From contig NC_134537.1 in assembly GCF_050624435.1 (NCBI RefSeq), positions 18,162,584 through 18,226,583 on the forward strand: a DNA stretch of 64,000 nt, given 5' to 3'. A program made the translations under genes and the position numbers. The notes below the pieces were generated by a model. It was not told the DNA's origin, searched no databases, and worked only from the letters and a program-made list of their open reading frames with translations. Of this stretch, positions 21,480 to 30,629 are shown piece after piece. The stretch comes from Tenrec ecaudatus. Its lineage: Eukaryota; Chordata; Mammalia; Afrosoricida; Tenrecidae. Each line of letters starts with the position of its first letter. Position 1 is the first letter of the stretch.

Positions 21480-22195
21480 GTTTTGGGCTAGGGGAAGATC
21501 AAGTCCCATTTCTGTGATGCGTGTACTCCCTTGACGGATGTCCCTTGCTTTCTAGATGCCTCTAGGGAATTCCCAGCTTGTCACGTAGGCAGGAAAGGCC
21601 CCTCCTGCTGTGTGGGTTGCAGGAGTGTGGGAAGATCGCTCTACTGGTCACTCTGACAGAGAGGGCTAGGGGGAGCCCCTCTTCCCCCCTCAAATACTGA
21701 TAGAAAAGCAAGAAAATATGGGGAAGGACTTTCTAGGCAATGTGGCTTAGGGATTGAAGGGAGCAGAGAACAACTTCATGCTTGCAGTCAGTTTTGTGCC
21801 TCTGGAGGTGGGGCGCTGTTCTACTTTGAGCGCGTGCATGTTATCCGGTCAGACCCCTTCTCCTGTGCCTCTCCCCGCCAGGCTCATAAAATCAGAACTA
21901 TCAGCCATGCCCTTTGTTCTTATTCCTGTAAATCTCCTCTTCTTATCTGCGCTAGCTCTCAATTTCTGAGTGCAGAACCTGCCAATAATGTTGAATCAAC
22001 TCTTATTTCCAGCTAAAGGCAATCTGAGCAAACCAGCCTCAGGTCTTGTATGCGAAGCACAATCCTCACCCTTGGGGAGCTTGCTGCTTCAAGGGTAGAA
22101 GTGACCATGTTGGTCCTGGTGTTATGGAGAAGAAGGCCTACCTTTGCTGGCCTGTGGCCACAGGGCTTTCAAGATGGATAGTTCATCCAAATTTC
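21480..22195. other. Unannotated stretch
   Basis: No repeat or gene recognised. Confidence 0.4.
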
Positions 22196-22196
22196 C

Positions 22197-22394
22197 CAAT
22201 GCATTGCTATTGAGTTGATTGCAAACCTCAGGGTCTTAATAGAAGAGCCCCATCGGGTGTCCAGGCTGTTTTCTTTATGAAAGCTGATTGCCACACCTTT
22301 CTCCCAAAGGGCAGCTGGGGGACTCAAGCTGCCCACTTTCGGGTTAGCAGTCAAGCAGTCAAGTGCTTAACCAATGTGCCACCGGGGCGCTCTC
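22197..22394 (-). mobile_element. AfroSINE
   Basis: Antisense blocks 'attgctattgagttgattgc', 'ctttctcccaaagggcagctggggg', 'cgggttagcagtcaagc' and 'accaatgtgccaccggggcgctc'. Nearly full-length, diverged in the first third. Confidence 0.85.
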
Positions 22395-22579
22395 TCCCGT
22401 AGTTGGTAGTTGGATCTAAAGTGTTCGTGCATCCATAAGTTACCTATGGGCCAGACACACAAATATAGATGTCATTGGCATATGTTTCATAATTGAATCC
22501 AAGGGAGAGGATGAGACTGCCTGGGGAGAAAATAGCAGTGGTTTTCTGGTTGGCTGCATCGACGAAACCTTTGGGGAAT

Positions 22580-22722
22580 CTTTTAAAATATACTATGCTC
22601 ATACCCTACCTCCAGAGATTCTGATTTAAAAATAGGTTTTAAGAGGCAGTCTGGGCATCAGAGCTTTTAAAGGCTCTTTGGGCGTTCTTAATGTGCAGAC
22701 AATGTAAACATCACTGCTCTCC
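22580..22722 (+). mobile_element. MER5A-type hAT remnant
   Basis: 'cctacctccagagattctgattta', 'ggcagtctgggcatcagagctttt' and 'aaaggctctttgggcgttcttaatgtgcag' follow the right half of MER5A, an ancient non-autonomous hAT of placental mammals. The left end is missing. Confidence 0.6.
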
Positions 22723-22729
22723 TTTCCTC

Positions 22730-23440
22730 CCTTCTACCTTCAGCCCCCCACCCCCCATCTTTCCTCTCCTCTCTTCCCCTTCTCCCCACTCCCCTCCCCT
22801 TCTTCTCACCCCTTCTATGTTCCTTCTATATCACTGGGGAATAAAGAAGACCTCAATTTCAAACAGATTTTATAGAGGCTCTTTCATTAAGCCTTAAACA
22901 GGCCAAAGAATCATCCCGATGAGGAGAGAAGCCATCAGCATGAGGCCAAGGGGAAGTCCAACGAATTCATGGTCATGGGACTCATGCTGTCCATAGATGA
23001 AGGACAACACAGGAAAGCATTTCCGCATCATGTTTGGTGGCAAGTAAATTCCTCACTTTGACACACAAGACTGTGAGTGGGAGGGCCCTGACTGGGGTCC
23101 TAACCAATTGCAGATGGAAATGTTGACAAGACTGAGTATGGGGTTTGGACTACCTGGCTACGGGGTGATTGGGGTGTCACCCGTGACTATGCACTCCTGA
23201 GTGGCTATCACCTACATCCCAGCTTTTACTGAACATTTAAATAAAACCACTTCTGTTGTGGTTGCAGAGAACACGCATGGCAAAACATATACCAAACCAG
23301 AAGTTTCTACGTGTACAATTCTCTGACCTTGATGATGTTAATCCAGTTCCCTCCTTCTCACCCTCCTTCTCTGAGTTGTTCTCTGTCCATTTAACACAAA
23401 GGCACTGCTCCCTTCATTTGCTATTTAATACCACAATATT
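22730..23440. other. Pyrimidine-rich tract and unidentified segment
   Basis: A C/T-rich tract (22730-22815) is followed by a unit ending in 'tttaaataaaaccacttctgt' (AATAAA near 23240). The polyadenylation-like end could belong to an LTR or an unidentified retrocopy. Translated fragments around 22905-23060 (for example EERSHQHEAKGKSNEF, MVMGLML) were not matched to a known protein. Confidence 0.3.
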
Positions 23441-23953
23441 AAAAAATCGTTTTATTGGGGGCTCTTCCAACTCTGATCACAATCCATCCATTGTGTCAAG
23501 CACATTTGTACACATGTTGCCGTCATCATTTCCAAAACATTTCCTTTCTACTTGAGCCCTTGGTATCAGCTTTTCATTTTACCCCCTCCTTCCCCCTCCC
23601 TCACGAACCCTGGATAATTTATAAATTATTATTTCTTCATGTCTTACACTGACTGATGTCTCTCTTCACCCACTTTTCTGTTGTCTGTCCCCCTGGCAAG
23701 GGGTTATATGTAGATCACTGTGATCAGTTCCCCCTTTCTCTCCCTACCTTCCCCTAACCCTCCTGGTATCACTACTTCAATAATGGGTCCTAAGGGGCTT
23801 ATCGGTCCTGGATTCCAGTGTTTCCAGCTCTTATCTGTACCTGTGTACATGTTCTGGTCTAGCCGGGTTTGTAAGGTAGAATTTGGGTTGTGATAGTGGG
23901 GGCGGGTGGGGGGGGGAGGAAGCACTAAAGAACTAGAGGAAAATTGTTTTTCC
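23441..23953 (-). mobile_element. Young retroposon 3' end
   Basis: It starts 'aaaaaatcgttttattgggggctc' and runs through the C/T-rich tract, 'gaaccctggataatttataaatt', 'cacttttctgttgtctgtcccc', 'ggattccagtgtttccagctc' and 'tctggtctagccgggtttgta', ending near 'actagaggaaaattg'. A guanine run in the antisense tail (23902-23918) belongs to the family. TSD not determined. Confidence 0.85.
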
Positions 23954-24029
23954 TCGAGATGTTTTGTTGTCAATTTATCCTCTATAGTTTGTTTGTAAAA
24001 AGAGCACACATTCAAGGCACACATGCTTT

Positions 24030-24335
24030 ACGAAGTTTTTGAAAATGAGTTGTATTGGTCTCTCATTCACATATCATACAATCCATGGTTTCAATATACA
24101 GAAAAGAATTATACAATCACCACACAATCAATTGAACAACATCTCTTCATTCTTGTACCCATTCTTGTTCGCTTCTGGTTAGCCACCAACCTCCTCTGCC
24201 ATAACCCTAAGAAATTATTACTCTCTTTACTATCTCTATGCACTACCTATACTGGATTTTATAGAAAGAAATCATACAAAATCCCCAACAACAGCAAAAT
24301 AGAATCCAAAAAAGCTTCAAAAGAAAGCGTATAAC
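24030..24335 (-). mobile_element. Older L1-like 3'-UTR remnant
   Basis: 'gagttgtattggtctctcattcac', 'cacacaatcaattgaacaaca' and 'cttgttcgcttctggttagcc' resemble another L1 3' end type. The assignment is by general similarity only. Confidence 0.4.
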
Positions 24336-24394
24336 AGAAACTAGGGGGTGGGGGGAAAGTGCCAAGAGGGAAAACAAATGATGATATGTGATTT

Positions 24395-24700
24395 TTACCT
24401 AACTATAGCTGCTTGGAAAAATATGGATAGAGTGTTGCTTAGAGGGAAGATGGTGCGACCTCATCTGACATCCTTTGGACATGTCAGGAGAGACCAGGCA
24501 GAGAAGGTCATCATGCTCGGTACATTCGAGGGACAGTGACAAAGAGGAGGCCTTCAGTGAGATGAATGGACCCGGCGACGTCAACAATCGGCACCAGCAC
24601 ACTTGTGAAGAAGGTGCAGGACTGGTGTTTTGATCTGTTGGGCACTATGGGTCACTATGGGTCAGAGCCGACTATGATATTCAACAACGTTATCTTGCAG
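24395..24700 (+). mobile_element. BovB/RTE ORF2 C-terminal end and tail
   Basis: Codons give TSFGHVRRDQAEKVIMLGTF followed after a frameshift by remnants of the last part of the BovB ORF2 protein (GHV.R......MLG...G). The 3' end reads 'ggtcactatgggtcagagccgactatga', then 'aacaacg'. This tail is shared in outline with AfroSINE. Confidence 0.75.
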
Positions 24701-25180
24701 TAATCCACTTTCCAATGCATTCTGTCTGAGGGAAAGATTATTCACATCGAAAAAAAAAAAGCTTATTCACATCGCTTGTCAATGGTCCAGTGTAATTTAA
24801 CGGAGGCTTTTAGATGGGACGTCATCGTTGGGCACATCATTAAGGACACACTAGGCAAGTTTCCTGAGTCTCTGCCTAAGCCTGAAGGCCACACTATTCT
24901 TTCCTGGGCCCCTGAAAGTTGTAGTCTACTTTCAAACACAATCTGTCTGAGGACAGAACTTTCACATGGTTAATTAACAGTCAGAATGGACTTCCATGAC
25001 CATGACCTCTAAATTTAAGTCAAGGCTCAAAATTGAGTTAAGGTTCGTACTGAAACAGTATCCTTCCACAAACCACATACTGTAGAACCTGAAGTTCTAA
25101 TAGTTCTTACACTCTGCTCCGGTGTGTCCCAGCTAGGACCTGCCAATCGGAAGCAGCTGGACAGATTTTGAAACTACAAA
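24700..25180. other. Unannotated stretch
   Basis: No repeat recognised. A short direct duplication around an A-run ('ttattcacatcg' at 24738 and 24763) flanks the poly-A at 24750-24760 and looks like a small retroposition footprint or slippage. Confidence 0.35.
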
Positions 25181-25184
25181 AGTC

Positions 25185-25310
25185 CGTGCTTGATCCTAGA
25201 GCACTGAAATAGACAAACTGGGGGTAAACTCTAGGCATCAGTGTTTTGAAGCCTGGATAATATTTGAACAGCCCTAGGTGGGAATATGATTTCAAAGCCC
25301 TGGAACTTGT
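25185..25310 (+). mobile_element. MER5-type hAT remnant
   Basis: 'actgaaatagacaaactgggggta', 'ctaggcatcagtgttttgaagcc' and 'gaacagccctaggtgggaata' follow the middle of MER5A/B with many changes. Confidence 0.5.
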
Positions 25311-25449
25311 GGATTTCAGATGGAGATTGTTAGCAAAGCAGACAGGCCGATCAGCAGAGACGCTGGTGTAAGACTGCTGCATTGGGCATTTGGAGTCAGG
25401 GTACCTGCAATAATCCCATGTGGAGGAGAATCATGATTGTGGTCATTCT

Positions 25450-25728
25450 TGTTTTGTCCCTGGTTTTAAAGAGAATAAAATAGTTCCAGTATTTTTTCTG
25501 ACATGCTAATGAAATTACCTTCTGTTTTTACAATGAGCTTTTTTTGGGTTGTTTTTGTTGAATTTTATCAGGTGTTTTTCCTGCCTCTAGGAAACTGATT
25601 GTAGGGGTTTCTTTTATTTTGCAATATGTTGGTGTGCTGAATTACGTTAGGGACTTTCTATTAAGCCATCTCTGCATGCCTGGGTTACAATCATCTGGTT
25701 AAATAATCATTTTTCTATACTGTTCCAT
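25450..25728 (-). mobile_element. L1 ORF2 fossil, RT domain part
   Basis: On the minus strand around 25555-25592 the codons read LEAGKTPDKIQQK, aligning with the L1 reverse transcriptase motif DAEKAFDKIQ. The flanking 'ttacaatcatctggttaaataatc' and 'gcatgcctgggttacaatc' follow the antisense L1 ORF2 consensus. It is heavily mutated and cannot encode a product. The same L1 resumes after the SINE at 25731. Confidence 0.75.
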
Positions 25729-25730
25729 AG

Positions 25731-26100
25731 GACTTCAGTAGTAGAATTCTTGGCTTCCATGTGGGAGACCCAGGCTCATTCTTGGCCCATGTACCTCCTG
25801 GGCATCACCACCTAACTGTAAGTGGAGGCTATGACGCTGAGCAGGCTTCTGTAGAGCTTCCACACTCAGATGGACTAGGAATAAAGCCAGGAGAGCTGTC
25901 TCTGAAAACGAGTCAATGAAATCCTATGCATCACCAGGGCACTATCTACAACCCGTCTCAGTGCTGGCTCAGGCCTGGGCAGCATTTCACTGCACAGTTG
26001 GGTATGGGTAGCTATATGTTGGGGTCAATTGTAAAGCACTTAAGAGAAGCAACAGTCACAGGAGTGGCAGTAGCTGCAACAACATATTCCTCCATTCGAC
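25731..26100 (+). mobile_element. tRNA-Gly-like SINE with BovB-type tail, inside L1
   Basis: The head 'cagtagtagaattcttggcttcc' then 'atgtgggagacccaggctcattc' matches a tRNA-Gly(GCC) body (A box around 25740, B box GG.TC.ATTC around 25771). The middle is 'gtggaggctatgacgctgag', 'gcttctgtagagcttccacactc', 'agatggactaggaa'. The 3' part 'ggcctgggcagcatttcactg' to 'gctgcaacaac' resembles the end of BovB (accgggcagcgtttc ... aacaac). This fits a SINE mobilised by BovB. It interrupts the L1 ORF2 fossil. Confidence 0.75.
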
Positions 26101-26114
26101 AATGCCAGTATTCT

Positions 26115-26500
26115 GCTTAAACTTTTCCTTTTTTTTCTTAAACTTTTTCTAGAAGCCTTTATGAGTTTAAAAGACCTGAAAGTTACCCTTCTCCTTATCC
26201 CTGCATGATTTTAGTGTTGTGATTATGCTGAGGTATGTAAAATGTCTTGGAAACATTCTCTCTTTTTTTCTCTGCTTCCTGGAAGAAATTTCATAAAACA
26301 GATGATCTCTTCTTTTCAAGTTTGATAGAATTTGTGTGTAAAGCCATCTGAGCCTGGCGTTTTCATCGTAAGGATATTTAAAAATATTGTTTCAATTTCT
26401 TTAATAGTTAGAGTACTCTTCAGGCTTTGTATTTCTTCTTAAGGCAGTCTTGGAAGCTAGTGTTTTTTTCTACCTTCCAACCTTGCTTATTTTTGCATCT
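26115..26500 (-). mobile_element. L1 ORF2 fossil, second part
   Basis: 'gtttgatagaatttgtgtgtaaagccatctgagcc' and 'tcttaaggcagtcttggaagctagtg' follow the antisense L1 ORF2 block that normally reads 'tggtagaattcagcagtgaagccatc'. It is the continuation of the 25450-25728 segment, separated by the SINE. Confidence 0.7.
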
Positions 26501-26539
26501 GTTTCTAAATGCTTCTTCAGACAGATTTCTTACAGTCTC

Positions 26540-26885
26540 CATTTTTTGCAATTAACATTTACTTCTCAACACACTCAAATTTGACTTCTGTTTTCTCTGC
26601 AGCTCTCTTGATAAGGTCACTAATGGATTCGCACGATGCCAACTCCAAAGGAGTCTTTTCAGGTTTTATCTCCTGACATTGATGCTTTATTTTGAGACTG
26701 TTTATTTCTTCCTGGAGCTTCCTTGCTTTTGGTGACAAATTCTTTTCTGATCTTGTATCTCCCTGACTGGATTCTAAAAAGTCTTAATTTTCAGTCTCAT
26801 ACCATTACTTTGTCAATATTGGCTTTTTAAGGTTTTCTTTTCCGGTTCACTGCTCTTTTCAATCTGTATACTCTCCTCAAATCAT
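26540..26885 (+). mobile_element. L2 fragment
   Basis: 'gctctcttgataaggtcactaatgg', 'ccaactccaaaggagtcttttcag' and 'gagcttccttgcttttggtgac' follow the sense L2 ORF region (ctctctaaggtcaccaatgac ... tccaatggccttttctcag). L2 is an ancient CR1-like LINE. Confidence 0.65.
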
Positions 26886-26987
26886 TTCATCAACTGGTGA
26901 CTTAAACTCCACCCAGGCATAGAGCCAAGATTTATGAGATCTGAAGCTCTTATAATTTTAGGGTCTCACTTTAAGAAAAAGAAAAAT

Positions 26988-27165
26988 AATAGGGGGAGGG
27001 AGGGGGGGGGAGCTGATACCAAGGGCTCAATAGAAAGTAAATGTCTAGAAAAGAATGAAGCAACATATATACAAACATGCCTGATTCAATTGATGTATGG
27101 ATTGTGATAAGAGTTGTACGAACTCCCTATAAAATGATTAAAAAAATTAGAAAAGAAAAAAAATG
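26988..27165 (+). mobile_element. Young retroposon 3' end
   Basis: G-rich tract (26990-27010), 'gagctgataccaagggctcaa', 'caattgatgtatggattgtga' and 'ccctataaaatgatta' with an A-rich tail. The polyadenylation signal is mutated (ATAAAA). TSD not certain. Confidence 0.85.
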
Positions 27166-27252
27166 AAATTAGGGTGGGGCCTCCCTTCTGCTGGTACATA
27201 AAGGGCTTGAAACTTAAGCTTCATGAATGTTGCAATAAATGTGTCTCTATTT

Positions 27253-27670
27253 TTTTGGTGGGGGGTCAGAATGTGGCTTTATTGACTAGGTTTAGGCATC
27301 AGACTTCCCAACCTGTGACGTCCCAGAGGCAGGTGAAGCGAGCAGTGAGTGTTAAGCGCAGTTAGTGCTGGGGGGCACTGACACCATTATAAAGGGCGCA
27401 CAGACGGCTCCATAAAACACCAATTCGCCCTGACAGCGGCGATGGGCGCCAGCAAGGTAGGGTCTGGGTCCTGAGACCCGGATGCCCTTCACCACCGTGA
27501 TGTTCTCATTCTCGTCCGCCTCGAAGGTGACCCCCCGGGTGCTGGCCGTGCCCCCATGGCTCCCGCGTCTGCTCCCGCGGCGGCCTGGCGTGGACTCGCG
27601 AGCACTGCTCGGCCCGCGTGTGCACATGCGTGTACAGGGGACCGGACGTTCCCCGTGCACGGCGCGAGCC
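27253..27670 (-). pseudogene. CHCHD3: CHCHD3-derived chimeric retrocopy
   Basis: This is an intronless minus-strand copy of a transcript whose 5' part is CHCHD3 (MIC19, a subunit of the mitochondrial MICOS cristae-organising complex). The frame reads GGTASTRGVTFEADENENIT then VVKGIRVS, matching the first ~30 residues of CHCHD3. The ATG at 27557-27555 is followed by ATG GGG GCA. The expected Met-Gly-Gly needs one more G, so a 1-nt deletion puts the start out of frame. After the codons for ...GIRVS the match stops abruptly at TCAG, and about 200 nt of other sequence follows, ending with AATAAA (27283-27278) and a short A-tail (27257-27251). Flanking TSDs are exact: aatgtgtctctattt at 27238-27252 and 27671-27685. 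The CpG-rich 5' part is retained. The 3' part was not identified and may be an alternative terminal exon. Not expected to encode CHCHD3. Confidence 0.8.
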
Positions 27671-27821
27671 AATGTGTCTCTATTTACATCAGTCGATAGA
27701 TAACGCTCAAATTGTTACTTTTTGACCCCTCCTAAAGCCAGATTTGTGAATAAAATCACATCTATTATATATGGGGATGTTCTGTCTCATTCTCTTAGTA
27801 ATACATTTGTCTTGGTCTTAT

Positions 27822-28900
27822 TAGTGTGTCTTCAAAAAGTAAAACAAACAAACCCCCAAACCAAAAAGTAAAGATATTTTCTGTGCCTTGGGGAAAATGA
27901 CGTTGAGGTCAGGGCTAATATAAATAAAATTCAAGCGGGCATTTCCCCGACTCATTGAAGTTTTGCAACCAGTTTTGGGCGTGTTGCCTTACATAAAATG
28001 ACAGGTTTTTTAGATGTAGCAAGTGCTTTAAGGAGAGTCAGGAAGACATCAAAGATGAAGTAAGAGAGGGAAGATTGTCAGTCTAGACTAACGATGTAAC
28101 TATGGCTGAAGTCCCAAACCAGAAACTTGTAGAAATAGACTACAGAATTACCACGGATGCACTAACTACTGAAGTTGGTTCAGTACTTTCAGTTTTAAGC
28201 CAACAGCTTGACCTCAGCAAGCTTTTGACCCAGAGTGACCAAAGCATTGCCAGCTCTTAAGTGTTGATCTTTCCATCGGCCTTCTCAGCATGATCCAAAT
28301 TCATGGAGATACTTTTATGGAACCAATCATAACCAGAGATGAGTCTTCTATTTACAACACATTCCAGGGAGCAGGATCTAGGCAAAAGGGTGGCTACCAA
28401 GGGGATCTGGTAGGTCAGGAAGAGAGGTCAGATCAGAATGGGATGGCAACTTTTAGGATTCTGAAGGGGTAATTTTGATAGATTTTCTTTGAGGATACTG
28501 GAACATCATAGGAACTTAGGATGAAGAAGTTTTAAGAAAATGGAAAACTGCTTTGTGAGAAAAAGGCCAGGAAAGTTGGGCTAGGGATTTTTTTTTTCCT
28601 CACCAGGAAAATGCATCTGACCATTCTTTGAGGTCCCATGAGAAGTTCATTGCAGACACCTGACCCCACCCACCTTTAGATCTCATTTTGCCCTTTCAGA
28701 CGAATTTTTGTTCCCCAAACTCAAAGAACATTTCAAAGGGACATGATTTGACTCCATCAGGAGTCAAAGAATTTATTCTTTGGGATGAAGGTTACAGAGG
28801 GAAACATCACTTCCACAAGTGTATGGCCCTCGAAGGAGGATGTGTTGAGAAGGAATGGCCTCACATTTTGACGTTTTTGGTGAATCAGAGTTTCTGATTT
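27822..28900 (+). mobile_element. Tc1/mariner transposase fossil
   Basis: Degenerate mariner transposase read in three frames. Around 28020-28075: KCFKESQEDIKDEVREGRLS, like the linker after the N-terminal helix-turn-helix (RFKEGREDVEDEPRSGRPS). At 28324-28370: PIITRDESSIYN, the first catalytic block (IITGDETWVY), with the Asp codon at 28338. At 28699-28740: DEFLFPKLKEHFKG, the C-terminal block after the last catalytic Asp (CDFFLFPKLKEHLKG). Around 28823: FHKCMALE.GCVEKE, near the C-terminus. 'gtgtcttcaaaaagt' at 27826 may be part of the left terminal repeat; no right end was found. Frameshifts and stops throughout; inactive. Confidence 0.8.
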
Positions 28901-28924
28901 TGTAGCCATCCTGTTTGACTTATC

Positions 28925-29345
28925 TTCATAGAGCAGATGGGTTCCGCAGTGTGGAGGTCTAAAAATATGGTCCCAAGATATTAAGAAAAGAGGTCTATGA
29001 CCCTCTCTTTGAATCTGTGCTTGATGACTGACAGAAGTGACCGGCTGTCGGTTTCTGGGCCTAAGCCTTAAGAAGGTGGTAGGTTCCACTTCTTTATTGT
29101 TGGGACATTCACTCTTGTATCCTTAACAGCCTGGTGTAGAAAATCAGAGTCACATGGAGAGGACACGAAGAGGTGGTCTGGCTGATAGGCCTGGCAAAAT
29201 CCCGGCAGGCAGCCAGCACCAACCTTCCAGTTATGGAAGTAGGCCCTCCACCACAAGGCTGCCTTACCTGAAATCAGGTGGTGCAGACGTGAAATTTACC
29301 CATTTAACTCCGCTTAAAGTACAGATTGGTGAGCTAGATTATTGA
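28925..29345 (+). mobile_element. MLT1 (ERVL-MaLR) LTR
   Basis: 'ccctctctttgaatctgtgcttg', 'gacagaagtgaccggctgtcgg', 'ttctgggcctaagccttaagaag', 'gagaggacacgaagag' and 'aggcagccagcaccaacc' follow the MLT1 LTR consensus. Both ends are degraded. MaLR elements are ancient non-autonomous LTR retrotransposons of placental mammals. Confidence 0.7.
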
Positions 29346-30215
29346 TTAGCCCTTAGTTTGCTTTATACCCCACTAGAACTGGAACGCAGGACACCCCAAC
29401 ATGCTCCTTCCCCTGTCTTCCCAATCATACGACCGGTGACACTGTCACCTGAACATAACGTTGGCACTCATTCTCATTTTCCACTATTACTTCACCTTCT
29501 ATGTCCAATGAATCACTACATCCTGTGGTTCTAAACTTTGCTTTTGATCTAATCTCTCCCCTGCTGCTTTATAGGAGACGCTCACCGTCTTTGCCAGCAT
29601 CCATCTTTGTCGCACTCAAAATTCCCTTCCCACACCGCCACAAACATGTTCACAAAATCACCCTGTGACTTCTCTGTTTAAATCCTTCCCATTAAGTCAA
29701 AATATAAAATAATTAGAGTCATGGTACAACTAAACCACTCCTGAATTAAAACCTGAGCTGCAGATTTAAAAAACATACCCTCAACTCAGAAACATATTCT
29801 TAGAAGATTTTCTACAGGTGCCCAATCCTTACCTTGCCTTCATCCCTTACAATCAGCCACCCGCACCACTTTACCTACAAAGGGATCAAAGAAAGTTGGC
29901 TCTGGTCTCCAGTCTTTGAATGGTCAAGAATGAAAAACAACAATGGAACAGTGTCTGTGGGAAGCTGCTAGCCCAGATTTTAATACCCATCTAGGCTATC
30001 ATTTTGTTTTTAAAAAGTCATTTTTGGATTTAATTTTTGAGAGAAATAGAAATAGAAGAACTCAGAAAGAGTTTTCCCACATAGGCTTACTGGGAATAAA
30101 AACGATTCTAAGTTTTACCATAGTCTATCCTGTCTTTGTAGCAATGAAACTACCCATGCCCAGTTACATCATGAGACTGTATAATCTTGTAGTAGCTATC
30201 ACACTGTTGTGTAAT
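29345..30215. other. Non-coding stretch, probable L2 piece inside
   Basis: Around 29560-29720, 'caaaatcaccctgtgacttctc' and 'gtttaaatccttcccatt' resemble the L2 3' region. The rest is unassigned. Confidence 0.35.
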
Positions 30216-30219
30216 TACC

Positions 30220-30625
30220 ACCCACTGCCATCGAGTCGATTCTGACTCACAGAGACTCTATAGGACAAGGGTGGGGAATGCCTGGCTTGTGAAATCATTA
30301 ATACTAGCTAACATCACATGCCTCATTAAAGAAGAGTTGTTTTAGCCGTCATTTTAAGGGTGAATTAATTAAGTGTTTGACCAAATCTAGCGGGCTAATT
30401 TTTAAGCTGATAATTTTTGTATGGCTTGTGAGTGATGTTATGAATATTAAGTAGACCTTGTCAGAATAAAGGTTTTCCACTCCTGCTCTAGGACACAGTA
30501 GACTGCCCCTTTGTGTTTCTGAGACTAAATTTTTACAGGAGTAGGTAGCTTCATCTTTTTCCTGAAGACCAGTTGTGGGATTTGAACTGGTGACCTTGGC
30601 TTAGTAAGGCCAATGCATAAACACA
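30220..30625 (-). mobile_element. AfroSINE split by a hAT element
   Basis: Left part: 'ccactgccatcgagtcgattctgactc' to 'ctataggac'. Right part from 30486: 'ctctaggacacagtagactgcccc', 'gtgtttctgagactaaattt' and 'tgtgggatttgaactggtgacc'. The interruption is the 220-bp hAT at 30266-30485. The left junction keeps an almost unmutated AfroSINE consensus. Confidence 0.9.
30266..30485. mobile_element. hAT MITE nested in AfroSINE
   Basis: Ends CAAGGGTGGGGAATG and ...GGTTTTCCACTCCTG are imperfect inverted repeats of the CAGGGGTGGGGAA type. The 8-bp duplication is CTATAGGA (30258-30265) and CTCTAGGA (30486-30493), 7 of 8 matching. The host is a known repeat, so the insertion boundaries can be read against its consensus. 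Non-coding. Confidence 0.8.
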
Positions 30626-30629
30626 ACAT

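Noticed and set aside
22905-23060. Possible processed gene encoding a short Lys/Ser-rich peptide
   Set aside because: I could not match the translation to any known protein, and no TSD or A-tail was established; left as unidentified.
27352-27672. Functional first exon of CHCHD3 with a CpG-island promoter
   Set aside because: Exact TSDs, A-tail and AATAAA show a retrocopy, the start codon is out of frame, and no GT donor follows the point where homology ends.
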